The translations under genes were made by a program, and so were the position numbers. A stretch of 62,000 nt of DNA, taken from NCBI RefSeq assembly GCF_030272615.1, contig NC_081406.1, positions 145,823,091 through 145,885,090 on the forward strand, given 5' to 3'. Below are positions 22,901 through 31,962 of the stretch, piece by piece; positions within the stretch are counted from its first letter, which is position 1; each line of letters begins with the position of its first letter. The DNA comes from Cryptomeria japonica. Taxonomy: Eukaryota; Streptophyta; Pinopsida; Cupressales; Cupressaceae. The notes below the pieces were generated by a model. The model worked only from the letters and a program-made list of their open reading frames with translations. It was not told the origin of the DNA and ran no database searches.

Positions 22901-23312
22901 GAGGAATGTCTTGTATTGAAGTAGTCATTATGTTTGATGTAAAAGTAGGTATGCTAGCAATAGAAGTCGTCAAAGGAATAGAACGATTGTCTTGAGTAGG
23001 AGGTTGTGTATAACCTAGGGTTTTGGCACAACTTTTCATAGGCATCACATTTGAATCCACAATGTGTGCAATACCACGCAAAATATCAATTCCATTCTTA
23101 TCACTTTGAAGCATACGTTTTAGACCCTCAATTAAAGGAAGAGCTTGACTATCAGGGTATTCTTGAGACATCCATTGTCGAAAATCGTCAAATTGGTTAT
23201 CCAATTTTGAAAGTTGTTCTACAGAAACCTCATGGAGAGCTTCTTCATCATTAAGAGGATTAGAGGAATTACCCATGTCCTCGTTAAAAAGACCATTCAA
23301 ATTAGGTTCCAT
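19977..23312 (-). CDS. Element B gag-protease polyprotein (intact, 1111 codons)
   Basis: Residues 1-110 are charged and helical. Residues 110-270 are Pro/Ser/Asn-rich low complexity. Residues ~285-450 are a Ty3/gypsy capsid domain (HVKTFQTICTDFAYDQRLLAKLF, LRDKALQWYCLL, FIQQFQNN). Near residue 555 is a Tat/Ogre-type CX2HX4HX4C finger, CQFHRQPGHDTEKC. Residues ~660-790 are a retropepsin-like fold (GPLYIVAKVKNTP, VLIDPSCMVNVITKE, LGYPWL). The usual D-S/T-G reads D-P-S here, so proteolytic activity is doubtful. The last ~320 residues are Pro/Ser/Lys-rich with no known domain, where RT would be expected. The first Met is preceded by the long leader and is the only sensible start. It should form particles and bind RNA; enzymes would come from elsewhere. 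Confidence 0.9.
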   Translation of the reverse strand: MEPNLNGLFNEDMGNSSNPLNDEEALHEVSVEQLSKLDNQFDDFRQWMSQEYPDSQALPLIEGLKRMLQSDKNGIDILRGIAHIVDSNVMPMKSCAKTLGYTQPPTQDNRSIPLTTSIASIPTFTSNIMTTSIQDIPPMITNHGGNPSSSINPLPSFNPTSSFIPSISVPIISPQMNMTQGGNSSNPSIPPCSMPPFQSSPMTNYHSVPPPYSLPSFNNITPPSQSNTSNMNSSTEATINNLAQTVSSLQQQIASMNQSKFSVPTFDVASPLSLDIVRAIPPKHVEIPHLELYNGKGDPLTHVKTFQTICTDFAYDQRLLAKLFTRTLRDKALQWYCLLPSYSITSFEQLANAFIQQFQNNISPKVTLIDLMHCKQGVKEKVTDFIGRYKHLYAQISFPVPDNDIQRIFISNLQKDIRDKLLFSEFTSFQQLCATLHNYQLTVSQMEQSHPMASSDKGDSSQQPFGKFKANRESIKFNENIINNNVNAASGAPPISKFFKKERKYTPLNESLHSIMNKLLEQNVLTLPPIRQIDPTKITSPYFDNKAFCQFHRQPGHDTEKCFSLKGKIQDLIDNNTISVSGVNDKGNTSVAPPNQNLQIFTDPLPSHTSNAIETNDSSLSSDGLVSMTPNVINFVEQQENPKEPSITFDSSETIRAPDGPLYIVAKVKNTPCRGVLIDPSCMVNVITKEFLFTLQLNQVIYDKTDVIVKLFDAFSSPAIGSITLPIEVHNKSLDVNFAIIPSSEQFRVKLGYPWLSSMKAIASPIHKCLKFPHNGEVVTVNHSLFKPAERTSSIPIDYFWPKQFQSLPPRSDHLFKSYQKWKTDMILSLSEPRTPKLDIPIILEKEVLPLKDKTNVFPQEDSQPVPMDVIMSMPNKSSKSRPIPPHHDGLGLLLKPNIPPLYGVVPPPSFYREKRPSSSPIIQPKRPQPKHPSDKDENIPPPQSSQLPTKTRRNRSAREHRRKRHLRAQATASQTLQSPKTPSTSIIPFSPKSPKHKMHDGLDPVRIKDPIFINLDDAIDENVIHDENVTSLASDSEYELVDIDNHLSNEFSKALILAPRQEQRGLEHEHSPCLDLVIAPSAVLNVPPLACSLPSRNIDQQDRGVDDVLD

Positions 23313-24560
23313 CTCCTCAGTAATTAAACCTTGGAAAGACTTAATTCTAAGGCTTCATCTAACGGGAATAGTGTAGGTAGGGATTATTGTTGTAAAACTC
23401 ATGCACTAAAGAAAGAGAGAAGATTTTGAATTTTAGAGGTAGCAAATTTCAGTAAAACCAGCCAATCTTCCAGATTTAAGCTGTTAAATGCAATCAGGAC
23501 AATCTCCCGAAATTTCAGAAAAAATGTCCAGGACCGTGGCGCTCGGGGTGCACACGGTCCTCGCAACTTTTTTCGAAATTTGCAGGGATGAAAGTTATGA
23601 TGATTTTACAGCTAACCTAAAAAAATTGAGTGATTTTACGATCTGTAGATAGGCCAAATTAAAGTTGCAATTTCAAAATTGAACCCTACCAAGATTGTCG
23701 AAAAATGCAAAATTTGAATTTTGAAAAAGAGAGGGAAACTGAAATTTTGAATTTTATGATTTTAGAAGGAATACCGAAAGCAATGCAAGTTTTGAAATTC
23801 AAAAGTTGACTCAATTTCACGCAAAATTCAATTTTGAAAGCGGAAATTGAAGTTGTTGTAATTAAGCACTTAATTTCAAAAGTCACAAATTGCAAGAATT
23901 TAAATAAAGCACTGAAATTTTTAATGAAGGCAAACACACTTTTCAGATTTAGGATAGTAAGAACACAATTTTGACACAAAATTTCAGTTTCAATGATTTT
24001 TGAATGATTAGAAGCGTTAATCCAAGCAATCCCTAGACCAACTTTGACTTCAATTTTGAAAGTGTTATAATTTATAAAACCAGCCAAAATTCTGGATTTT
24101 AGCAGGAAAATACAGTAAGATCTAGCTCCCGAAATTTCGAAGAAAATGTCGGGGATGATGGCGCTCGGAGTGCACACGGTCCTCGCAACTTTTTTCCAAA
24201 TTTTCAAGGATGAAAGATATTGTGATTTTATTGCGGAATCCAAAGTTACAGCTGATTTGGAGATGTTTTGATCAGTGAAATTGTCGAACAAAGGTTGAAT
24301 CAAGAGGGTTTTAAAAATTAGGGTTTTAACACTTAACCACTTAATTTTCAAAATTAAAGCACAAATATGAATTGATAATTTGTAATAGAAGGGTAGATCT
24401 GAAACAAGCATTAACATTTAGACATTTCACAAGCTTAATTACTAAAAAAAATATTTAGGGTTTTTATGCAATTAACCTCTAAAATTTTGCAAAAGATCAA
24501 CATGGAAATGTAATCAAGGAATCCGATTTTCAGATCTAACCATGAATAATCAGAAAGGAT
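23313..24560 (-). other. Element B 5' leader with duplicated hairpin segment
   Basis: A non-coding leader of about 1.25 kb. Two ~150-bp segments (about 23450-23600 and 24065-24235) are diverged direct copies. Each contains GCGCTCGG(G/A)GTGCACACGGT followed by CCTCGCAACTTTTTT. In the first, AGGACCGTG (23530-23538) pairs perfectly with CACGGTCCT (23553-23561). This place between PBS and gag is where retroelements keep packaging or dimerisation signals. Confidence 0.6.
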
Positions 24561-24582
24561 GTTCACGTCGGGTTCACCAAAA
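24561..24582 (-). other. Element B primer-binding site
   Basis: Directly after the 5' LTR the minus strand reads TTTTGGTGAACCCGACGTG. A TGG start next to the LTR and the length fit a PBS, here TGGTGAACCCGACGTGAAC. I cannot name the tRNA with certainty. Confidence 0.65.
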
Positions 24583-25770
24583 TGTAAAGCGGAAAATCGC
24601 GATCGAACCCTAGTTGCTCTCCCCTCTTCCAACTCCAAGGAGAGAGAAGGGAGATTCACTAGGGTTGATGGTTTTCACTTAGGGGAGAGACTTTACATTC
24701 AAAAGAGGGGTTGAAACCCACAAGATCCAATCTCACACAATGCAAGATTGGATGCTAAATGTGTTTCAAGGGTTAAGAAAGCAAGGCTACCCTCTTTTGT
24801 AAAGAATGTTGATAGAAGAATTAAGCTAGGAATGCATAGAAAGTGACAAAGATTCGCTTATAAACTGAGATAGGGATATAGGATGAAGCTGCGGACCTGG
24901 AATTAGCAGTAAAATGTCGATACGGCGCTGTCCTGCAAATTTGAGCAAAAGTTGTCGGGACGATGGCGCCCGAGCGCCACGGTCCTCCGAAAAATCCGCG
25001 AAACGAAGGGGGATCTGTTCGTCTCTGCACAAGGATTCCAGATCTTCAATTTCAGCCGCGTACCTGCAACCTACACAAAGAAAAGCGAAGATGATTGGGG
25101 GGTTAGGGATTAGGGGTTTGCCTTTAGGTCAAACCCCAGTTTTGGAATTAACCAAGAAATGAGCAATGCTGTAAATGTAAATGTCTGTAATGTAAAACAA
25201 GTACTAATACCTTGTTGTAAGGATGTTTGTATCCTTATGTGCGAAGGTATAGATGTTGTATGTTGTATGTTGTAGTAGTATGTAGTAAGTGATCTCCTCT
25301 TCAATGGTTGAATCCTTGTCTTGAATGCAACACTTAGCCTTGAATGGAGACTTGAAATGATCAATTGCTTGAAGGAATGCTTGAATGCTTGAATGCTTGA
25401 GTATAATTTCCACGCTTTTTCCATCATGTCGAATGAAAGAGGAAAATGTAGTTTATATACTTGTCAATTAGGGCTGATAGACTGATTTTCCCGACCTTAG
25501 GCCGACCAGGAAAGACAATTTTCCAATTTGCAAACATAAAGACCCGAAGTCCAAAAGAGACCGGGCCCAAAATAGGACCCAGGGACTAGGGCGTTGGGCA
25601 CCTCCCGGGATAGCAGGGTGCAAAGGAGGTTCAGGCCAGGGTGCAAGAAAATGCAGTTTTTGGTGTCATGAGCAAGTTTCAGGGTCTCCATTTAGGTTGC
25701 GTGTTGTGTCACCATCGTGAAGATCGAAATGCAGTCGAAATTGCAAGTGTCGCAATTTTAGGACGCTACA
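24583..25770 (-). repeat. Element B 5' LTR (right copy)
   Basis: 1,188 bp, bounded by GCTTTACA/TGTAGCGTCC on the minus strand. The TATA box is at about 25452-25460 (minus strand). Over the first ~580 bp I count nine differences from the left LTR, all transitions. Confidence 0.93.
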
Positions 25771-27039
25771 AGAGCAAAATCTGGGGCCAAAACTGTTCCC
25801 AATCCATTAACCTGATAGCCAAATGTATCATGTTAAGGGACTAAAATTAAAGCTTTTGAATACCTTTCCAATGGTGTAAGCGGCTTAAGATTTCGAGTGT
25901 TGAGCGGAAAGTTACGATCCTGCCAAGTCAAGACCATTTTTTTGCCATTCGCGGGGAGTAGGTACGAGCACGCCACATGTTAGAATGGCGTAGTTTCTCG
26001 CAGGCCCACAACTTCTTACTCTCTCAAAGGCCTGTGAGGGTGCCACGTGTCAGCACCATGGGGTCCTCAAAAGCGAAGGGAGAAGAAGGCTCTAAAAGCC
26101 TCGCCAGCGTGCCACATGTCGACAAAGAATGGGTCTAGAGAGGTTTTGAGCCTAGAGAGATTTCAAAAGTGCTCCTTTGTTTCTTTCGAGGGTAAAAGAA
26201 CGTAGGATGTGTTGTGTGGAAAAATCAGAAGGCACGAATGAAGAAAAAACAAAAGCCCGTGTGATCTAGCGGTTGCAACAGAAAAAGTGAATTTCAGGTG
26301 GCAACCATGTCGTGCACATGAAAGAAAATAGTGATGTAGAGATCAAGCTTGGGATAGTTGCAACACACTTCATGATGATAGTGGGCACACGACAAGCATG
26401 AAAAAGCTTGTTTGGTTGCAATCATCATTCTAGATCAAAGATTTTTTCATTATATAAGCCTGCGAGCGCATTGTAAAAGGGGTTTACAACTTTTGTCTTA
26501 AAAGATATAGTCAAGTATTCTAAATAGGAATGAAGCCTTTAAGCTGTGATTATATTTTTGAAGAGGGGATAATCAAATTGTACCCGCAGCCTCTATGATT
26601 ACTATTTTTTAGTATGCTTTAATAGTTTTCCATGCATCCTTGCAACTCTGACATAACTTTAGAAATATATGCCTAATACTCTGCTGATTAAACTATGTTT
26701 TGCACTTGTTATATGGTGGATGCGTGGTGTATATTGCTTTATGTTAAAAGTATTTTTGGTTATATCTTAATCGTGGTTCTGGACATGTAGATTGTTGAAT
26801 GGGCCTTAGGATGGCATGTTTGTGAAGTTCTATGTGCCCCTTATTGCATCAAAATTAGTTCGGCGCGTTGCTTTAGAATAGTTTTGCTTTCAATGTTCCT
26901 TTCCTTCCCTTTTCTCCCCCCAAATGAATGAAGAGTCGGCTTCTAAAATCATGGAGGTCACTTTGTGAAAATGCGCAGGTCCCTTGTCACTGAGTTTCCC
27001 ATAAGACTGTAGTCCTCAAAGCAATTTGAGTGGTCAACA
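25771..27039 (+). repeat. Element C 3' LTR, second part
   Basis: It resumes with the right TSD copy AGAGC (25771-25775), then AAAATCTGGGGCC, matching the 5' LTR (about 14368). It keeps the TATA box (TATATAAGCC near 26451) and the end GTGGTCAACA. TSD ACTAC follows at 27040. Confidence 0.92.
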
Positions 27040-27044
27040 ACTAC

Positions 27045-27533
27045 TAATGATAAATGATCTAATTATAATTAAGACTATAATTTCTTTTTGATTTGGAAAT
27101 TTCAACATGCATATAATATTATTTATTTTAAATAAATATATTTACACAAACTCCTCTTAGCTTCAAGAATATTATTTCAAACATTCTCTACTAACAAGGC
27201 CAACCACGTCAAGGTGGAAGCATGTTTGGACTCCCCTAATTGACCTAAGACAACCATAAAACAAGACAACACATAAATACACACAATACTACACACGACA
27301 CGACACGACATGACACAATATATTTTATTTTATTTATAATAAAAATTATTTACATAGTCTTAATATGTTGAGTCAAAATGCATTTTTAAATAATTATGGT
27401 GAAATTCTTATGCTCTCTAAATGATATTTCTATAGTGAGTAAATTTTTCTTTGTTCATTATTTTATTAACAATTATTTTAAAATATTCATAAAAAATTTA
27501 GGAAGGGGGTTTATATATATTTTTTAAATTAGA
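27045..27533. other. No gene seen: AT-rich spacer before the satellite array
   Basis: No coding signal. It contains a short ACACG-type run (about 27290-27315) and AT-rich DNA. The first ~90 bp resemble 13897-14050. Confidence 0.5.
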
Positions 27534-30371
27534 GGCATTCCCCACAACCTAGCCCAACGCATGGCCGCCTTACCTTGGTCTTACTTACTGCCAAGTTGGG
27601 GTTAGGATGGAGTTGAGGCGAAAGAATAATCATCAATTGTGCATTATTTTAGTAGCAATTCATACTTTTTTTTTTAATATATTCATAAAACATTTATGAA
27701 AGGGGGTTATGTTTTATTTTTACCTCTACAGTATCCACGTGACCCAGCCCAAGACTCATCTACCTTACCATGGTCCTCCTTACTGCCAAATTGGAGTAAA
27801 AAATGAGCTGAGGTGAAGGAAGGGGGCTTATGTTGTGAGGCAAAAAAAGGGGGCTAAAATTTATTTTCAGAATTGTAATTTTTAAATTTAGTGTTGAGAT
27901 CAAAATTAATAAATTCTTAAAAAAACATAAACAAAAAAAAAATCAAAGAAAACGAGACACAAACCTTAAAGAATGGTCTTGGCTTATAAAGAAAAACGGC
28001 TTAAGTTTTTTTTTTTTTTAAATTAGAGGTATTCCCCACGACCCGGCCCAATGCTTGCCTGCCTTACCTTGGTTTTACTTATTGCCAAGTTGGGGTCAGG
28101 AAATAGTTGAGGCGAAGGAAGGGGGCTTATGTTGCGAGGGTTATATGGAAATATCAATTGTGAATTATTTTAGTAACAATTCATACTTTTTTTTTAAATA
28201 TTCATAAAACATTTAGCAAGGGGGCTTATGTTTTTTTTTCACCTCTAGAGTATCTGCATAACCTAGCCCAAGGTGTGTATGCCTTACCTTACTGCCAAGT
28301 TAGGGTCAAAAAAGAACTGAGATGAATGAAAGGGGCTTATGTTGTGAGGCGAAAGAAAGGGGGCTAAAATTTATTTTCAGAATTGTGATTTTTCAATTTA
28401 GTGTTGAGATAAAAAATAATAAATTAATAAATAAAACATAAACTAAAAAAAAAATGAGACACAAATTTTAAAGAATGGTTTTGACCTATTAAGAAGGGGG
28501 TTTATGTTTTTTTAAAATTAGAGGCATTCCCCACGACCCAGTCCAATGTCTGTCTTCCTTACCTTGATCTTACTTAGTGTCAAATTGGGGCCAGGAAGGA
28601 GTTGAGGTGAAAGAAGGGGGCCTATGCTGCGAGTGTTATTTATAATTATAGATTATGCATTATTTTAGTAACAATTCATTTTTTCTTTTTAAACATTCAT
28701 AAAACATTTAGGAAGGGCTTATGTTTTTTTTGTACCTCTAGAGTATCATCATGACCCAACCCATAAAACATTTAGCAAGGGGGCTTATATTTTTTTTTCA
28801 CCTCTAGAGTATTCGCGTAACCCAGCCTAAGGCCCGTATGCCTTACCTTGGTTTTACTTACTGCCAAGTTAGGGTAAAAAAAGAACTGAGATGAATGAAG
28901 GGGGCTTATGTTGTGAGGCAAAAGAAAAGAGGCTATTTTATTTTCAGAATTGTGATTTTTAAATTCAGTGTTGATATCAAAATTAATAAATTCTTAAATA
29001 AAACATAAACTAAAAAAAATGTAAAAAAAAATGAGACACAAATTTTAAAGAATGGTTTTGACCTATTAAGAAGGGGCCTTATGTTTATTTTTAAATTAGA
29101 GGCATTCTCCACCACCCAGTCCAATGTTTGTCTGCCTTACCTTGGTCTTACTTAGTGTCAAATTGGGGCCAGGAAGGAGTTGAGGCGAAAGAAGGGGGCC
29201 TATGCTGTGAGGGTTATTTATAATTATTGATTGTGCATTATTTTAGTAACAATTCATTTTTTTAAAAACATTCATAAAACATTTAGGAAGGGCTTATGTT
29301 TTTTTTTTCACCTCTAGAGTATCACCATGACCCAGCCCAAGGTTTGTCTGTCTTACCTTGGTCTTACTTACTGCCAAGTTGGGGTAAAGAAAGAGATGAA
29401 GAGAACGAAGGGGCCTTATGTTGTGAGGCGAATGGAGGGAGATAAAATTTATTTTCAGAATTATAATTTTTAAATTTATTGTTGAGATCAAAATTAAAAA
29501 GTTCTTAAATAAAACATAAACTAAAAAAAATGCAAAAAAGGAGATACAAACTTTGAAAATGGACTTTGGCCTATTAAAAAGAGGCTTATATTTTTTTTAA
29601 ATTAGAAGTATTCCCCACCACCTAGCCCAACGCATGTCCGCTTTACCTTGGTCTTACGTACTGCCAAGTTGGGGTCAGGAAGGAGTTGAAGCAAAGGAAG
29701 GGAGCTTATATTGCGAGGGTTATTTATAATTATCGATTGTGCATTATTTTAACAAAATTCATATTTTTAAAAAAATATTCATAAAACATTTAGGAAGGGG
29801 GCTTATATTTTTTTTTTTACCTCTAGAGTATTTCCGTGATTCAGCCCAAGGCCCATCTACCTTACCTTGATCTTACTTATAGACAAGTTGGGGTAAAAAA
29901 TGAGCTAGGGAAAAAGAAGGGGGGTTAAAATTTATTTTTCAGAATTGTGCTTTTTAAATTTAATGTTAAGATCAAAATTAATAAATTCTTAAATAAAACG
30001 TAAAATAAAAAAAAATGCAAAGAAAACGAGATACAAATCTTAAAGTATTGTCTTGGCCTATTAAGAAGGGGGATTATGTTTTATTTTAAATTAGAGGGTA
30101 TTCTCCACGATTTGGCCCAATGTTTGTCTGCCTTACCTTGGTCTTACTTACTACCAAGTTGGGGTCAGGAAGGAATTGAGGCGAAGGAAGGGGGCTTATG
30201 TTGCGAGGGTTATTTATAATTATCGATTGTGCATTATTTAGTAACAATTCATACATTTTTTTAAAATATTCATAAAATATTTAGGAAGGGGGTTTAATTT
30301 TTATTTTTAACCTCTAGAGTATCCCTGTGACTTAGCTCAAGACTCATCTGCCTTACCTTGGTATTACTTAC
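27534..30371. repeat. Satellite array, segment 1 (A/B dimers 1-6)
   Basis: Alternating half-units A (lead GCATTCCCCACGACCCAGCCC) and B (lead ACCTCTAGAGTATCCCCGTGA), both carrying the core CCTTACCTTGGTCTTACTTA followed by CTGCCAAGTTGGGGTCA and a GAAGGAAGGGGGCT run. Core starts: A 27568, 28062, 28557, 29135, 29641, 30131; B 27763, 28282 (core partly deleted), 28841 (plus a partial B at 28734), 29351, 29860, 30351. A-to-B spacing is ~215-220 bp and B-to-A ~275 bp, so the dimer is ~490-500 bp. T-runs and A-runs vary between copies. No conserved reading frame. Confidence 0.93.
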
Positions 30372-30424
30372 TGTTGGTGTTGGAAATAAGCCACACCCGG
30401 ACCGACAATGGACTGGTCCAAGAG

Positions 30425-30496
30425 GGGCTAGTAGCTTAGTGGTAGAGCACTCTAGCAGTGTATGGAAGGTCCTAGGTTCGAATCCTAGCTGGTCCA
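30425..30496 (+). ncRNA. tRNA-like body inside the first TRIM LTR (probably not a functional tRNA)
   Basis: 72 nt fit the tRNA plan: acceptor GGGCTAG pairs with CTGGTCC (two G-T wobbles), D stem GCTT/GAGC, 5-nt variable loop, T stem CTAGG/CCTAG with loop TTCGAAT, ending in A. Box A TAGCTTAGTGG (30432-30442) and box B GGTTCGAATCC (30475-30485) of the Pol III internal promoter match the consensus. The anticodon arm (CTCTA/ATGGA) does not pair, so it is unlikely to work in translation. It may have arisen from a tRNA and may still recruit Pol III. Confidence 0.7.
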
Positions 30497-30623
30497 TGTC
30501 TTAACATGGTATAAGAGCCAGGTCTAGGATAGGATCCCCAAGCACACAAGAGTTGTGGCTTAAGGGGGGGTGTTGGTACTGGAAATAAGCCACACCTAGA
30601 CCAATGATGGACTAGTCCAAGAG

Positions 30624-30695
30624 AGGCCAGTAGTTCAATGGTAGAGCACTCTAGCAATGTATGGAAGGTCCTAGGTTCGAGTCCTAGCTAGTCCA
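30624..30695 (+). ncRNA. tRNA-like body inside the second TRIM LTR (degenerate)
   Basis: Same position in the second LTR. The T arm (CTAGG/CCTAG, loop TTCGAGT) and box B are kept. The acceptor stem has two mismatches, box A is weaker (TAGTTCAATGG), and the anticodon arm again does not pair. Confidence 0.65.
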
Positions 30696-30705
30696 TGTCT
30701 CAATA

Positions 30706-30934
30706 TTTACTAGCAATTTGGGGTCAAGAGGAGCTAAGGCGAAAGAAGCGAGCTAAAATTTATTTTCAGAATTGTGATTTTTAAATTTAGTGTTGAAATC
30801 AAAATTAATAAATTCTTAAATAAAACATAAACTAAAAAAAGATGCAAAAAAAATGAGACAAACTTTAAAGAATTGTATTGGCCTATTAATAATGAGGCTT
30901 ATTTTTTTTATTTTTTAAATTGGAGGCATTCCCC
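30706..30934. repeat. Satellite array, segment 2 (rest of unit B6, start of A7)
   Basis: It resumes the B6 unit after the TRIM (TAGCAATTTGGGGTCAAGA) and runs into the first bases of A7 (GGAGGCATTCCCC), where element F is inserted. The final TCCCC (30930-30934) is the left TSD of F. Confidence 0.9.
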
Positions 30935-31696
30935 TATTAGTATTCCCAAAGATACTGAGAGGGGGGGTGAATCAGTAACTAATCGGTTAATGGATTTTCT
31001 AAACTTATTAAATGAATTGCATGCCAAAACAGTGTATCGATAAACCAGAAATAATGCAGTAAATAAGATGAGTAAATACAACATAGAAAGCACACCATAA
31101 CACAATATTTTTAATGAGAAAACCCGGTGTGGGAAAAACCTTAGTGGGATTTGTGACCCACAATATTTGCTCACTGGCCAATAAGTGAATATTACTAATA
31201 TATTAGTGGCTTGCACATGCAGGAAGGCCAACTGCCTAAAGCTCACTGCTTAAATACAAAAAGGGGAGTCTCACTAACTTACAAAAATGGATTATGTAAA
31301 TCCAATGTCATGTACTGCTTCAGTTCAGCATCTGCTATGCCAGGTTCAGTACCGATTTAAGCTCTTGCAATAATCATAAACCTTATTCTACAATCTGCCT
31401 TAATATTCGCACATATTATCCATCTCACATATTTCCTTATTCCAAATGTTCTACAAGATTTCATACTTATATATGAGCCTTATTACAATGCACCTTGTCG
31501 GCTTACAAAAAGATTTTACAATTAAATACAAAATACAATAAACAAAAATCCTATCATCCAGGGTGTTGGTAAACATCTTTGCCGGTGCCGGTGTCTGTGC
31601 CTGTTTCTGTCGGTACCATAGGATTGTAAGGTTGCCATCAATGACAATACCTTCAATCACCTACAATTTCTCATTGGAGTGTGCATTTGCCAACAA
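30935..31696 (-). repeat. Element F 3' LTR (left copy)
   Basis: 762 bp, minus-strand start TGTTGGCAAATGCACACT, end CTAATA (the terminal CA has mutated to TA). TATA box CATATATAAGTATG (minus) at about 31463-31476. A G-run (30961-30967) next to TACTGAGA is the complement of the C-run end motif of LTR A. Confidence 0.9.
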
Positions 31697-31962
31697 TCTC
31701 CCCCTTTGGCATTGATGGCAACACTCATGAGAAAAAGCCAAAAAGTATATCCAAAAGTGTTGTCAAAAATTGTCTTACCAAAACTGTCAAAACTGTGTGC
31801 TCCCCCTGAGCAGACGATCTCTTCTATCATACAACTTTCTCATCCTTATTCCCTTTTCTCATCCTCTACTACTCCCCCTTTGGAATCAATGACAAAGGTT
31901 GTCATTCAATGTCAATTGAGTGTAGTTCCTGTTATGATCTCTGTAACCGGTGGGCTTGATCC
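31697..31962 (-). other. Element F 3' untranslated region with polypurine tract
   Basis: The minus strand reads ATGCCAAAGGGGGAGAT directly before the LTR (31697-31713), the same polypurine tract as element A. A second purine run, CCAAAGGGGGAG, lies near 31878-31890. No coding signal. Confidence 0.8.

Larger units (their letters stand above)
17976..25770 (-). mobile_element. Element B: Tat/Ogre-like Ty3/gypsy element with gag-protease but no RT (non-autonomous)
   Basis: Minus orientation: 5' LTR on the right (24583-25770), PBS, 1.27-kb leader, a single intact 1111-codon ORF, ~0.73-kb 3' region, polypurine tract (19237-19251), 3' LTR on the left (17976-19236). Flanked by TSD AGAGC. No RT, RNase H or integrase motif occurs anywhere, so it would need enzymes from a relative. 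The LTRs differ by only about 1.5% where I compared them by eye, and the ORF is intact, so it is the youngest insertion here. Confidence 0.93.
14195..27039 (+). mobile_element. Element C: non-autonomous LTR retrotransposon split by nested element B
   Basis: It has two LTRs (14195-15603; 17805-17975 plus 25771-27039) and a 2.2-kb internal region with no recognisable gag or pol. The 5-bp TSD ACTAC is at 14190-14194 and 27040-27044. Element B lies inside the 3' LTR. LTR ends are TGTAGATA and GTCAACA. The two LTRs differ at many positions, clearly more than the LTRs of B, so C is the older insertion. Confidence 0.92.
30372..30705 (+). mobile_element. TRIM-like miniature LTR element with tRNA-like sequence in each LTR
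   Basis: Two 135-bp direct repeats (30372-30506 and 30571-30705, TGTTGG...TTAACA/CAATA) flank only 64 bp. That gap starts with TGGTATAAGAGCC, a near match to the tRNA-iMet PBS, and ends with a purine run TAAGGGGGGG directly before the second LTR. This is the complete architecture of a terminal-repeat retrotransposon in miniature. Flanks CTTAC (30367-30371) and TTTAC (30706-30710) form a TSD with one mismatch, and removing the element restores satellite unit B6. It has no coding capacity and would be mobilised in trans. Confidence 0.88.

Noticed and set aside
30425-30496. A functional tRNA gene
   Set aside because: The acceptor, D and T arms pair but the anticodon arm does not, and the sequence sits inside an LTR pair.
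30294-30657. Minus-strand frames reading LGFEPRTFHTLLECSTTKL
   Set aside because: This is the classic spurious translation of the antisense of a tRNA-like sequence; explained by the TRIM.
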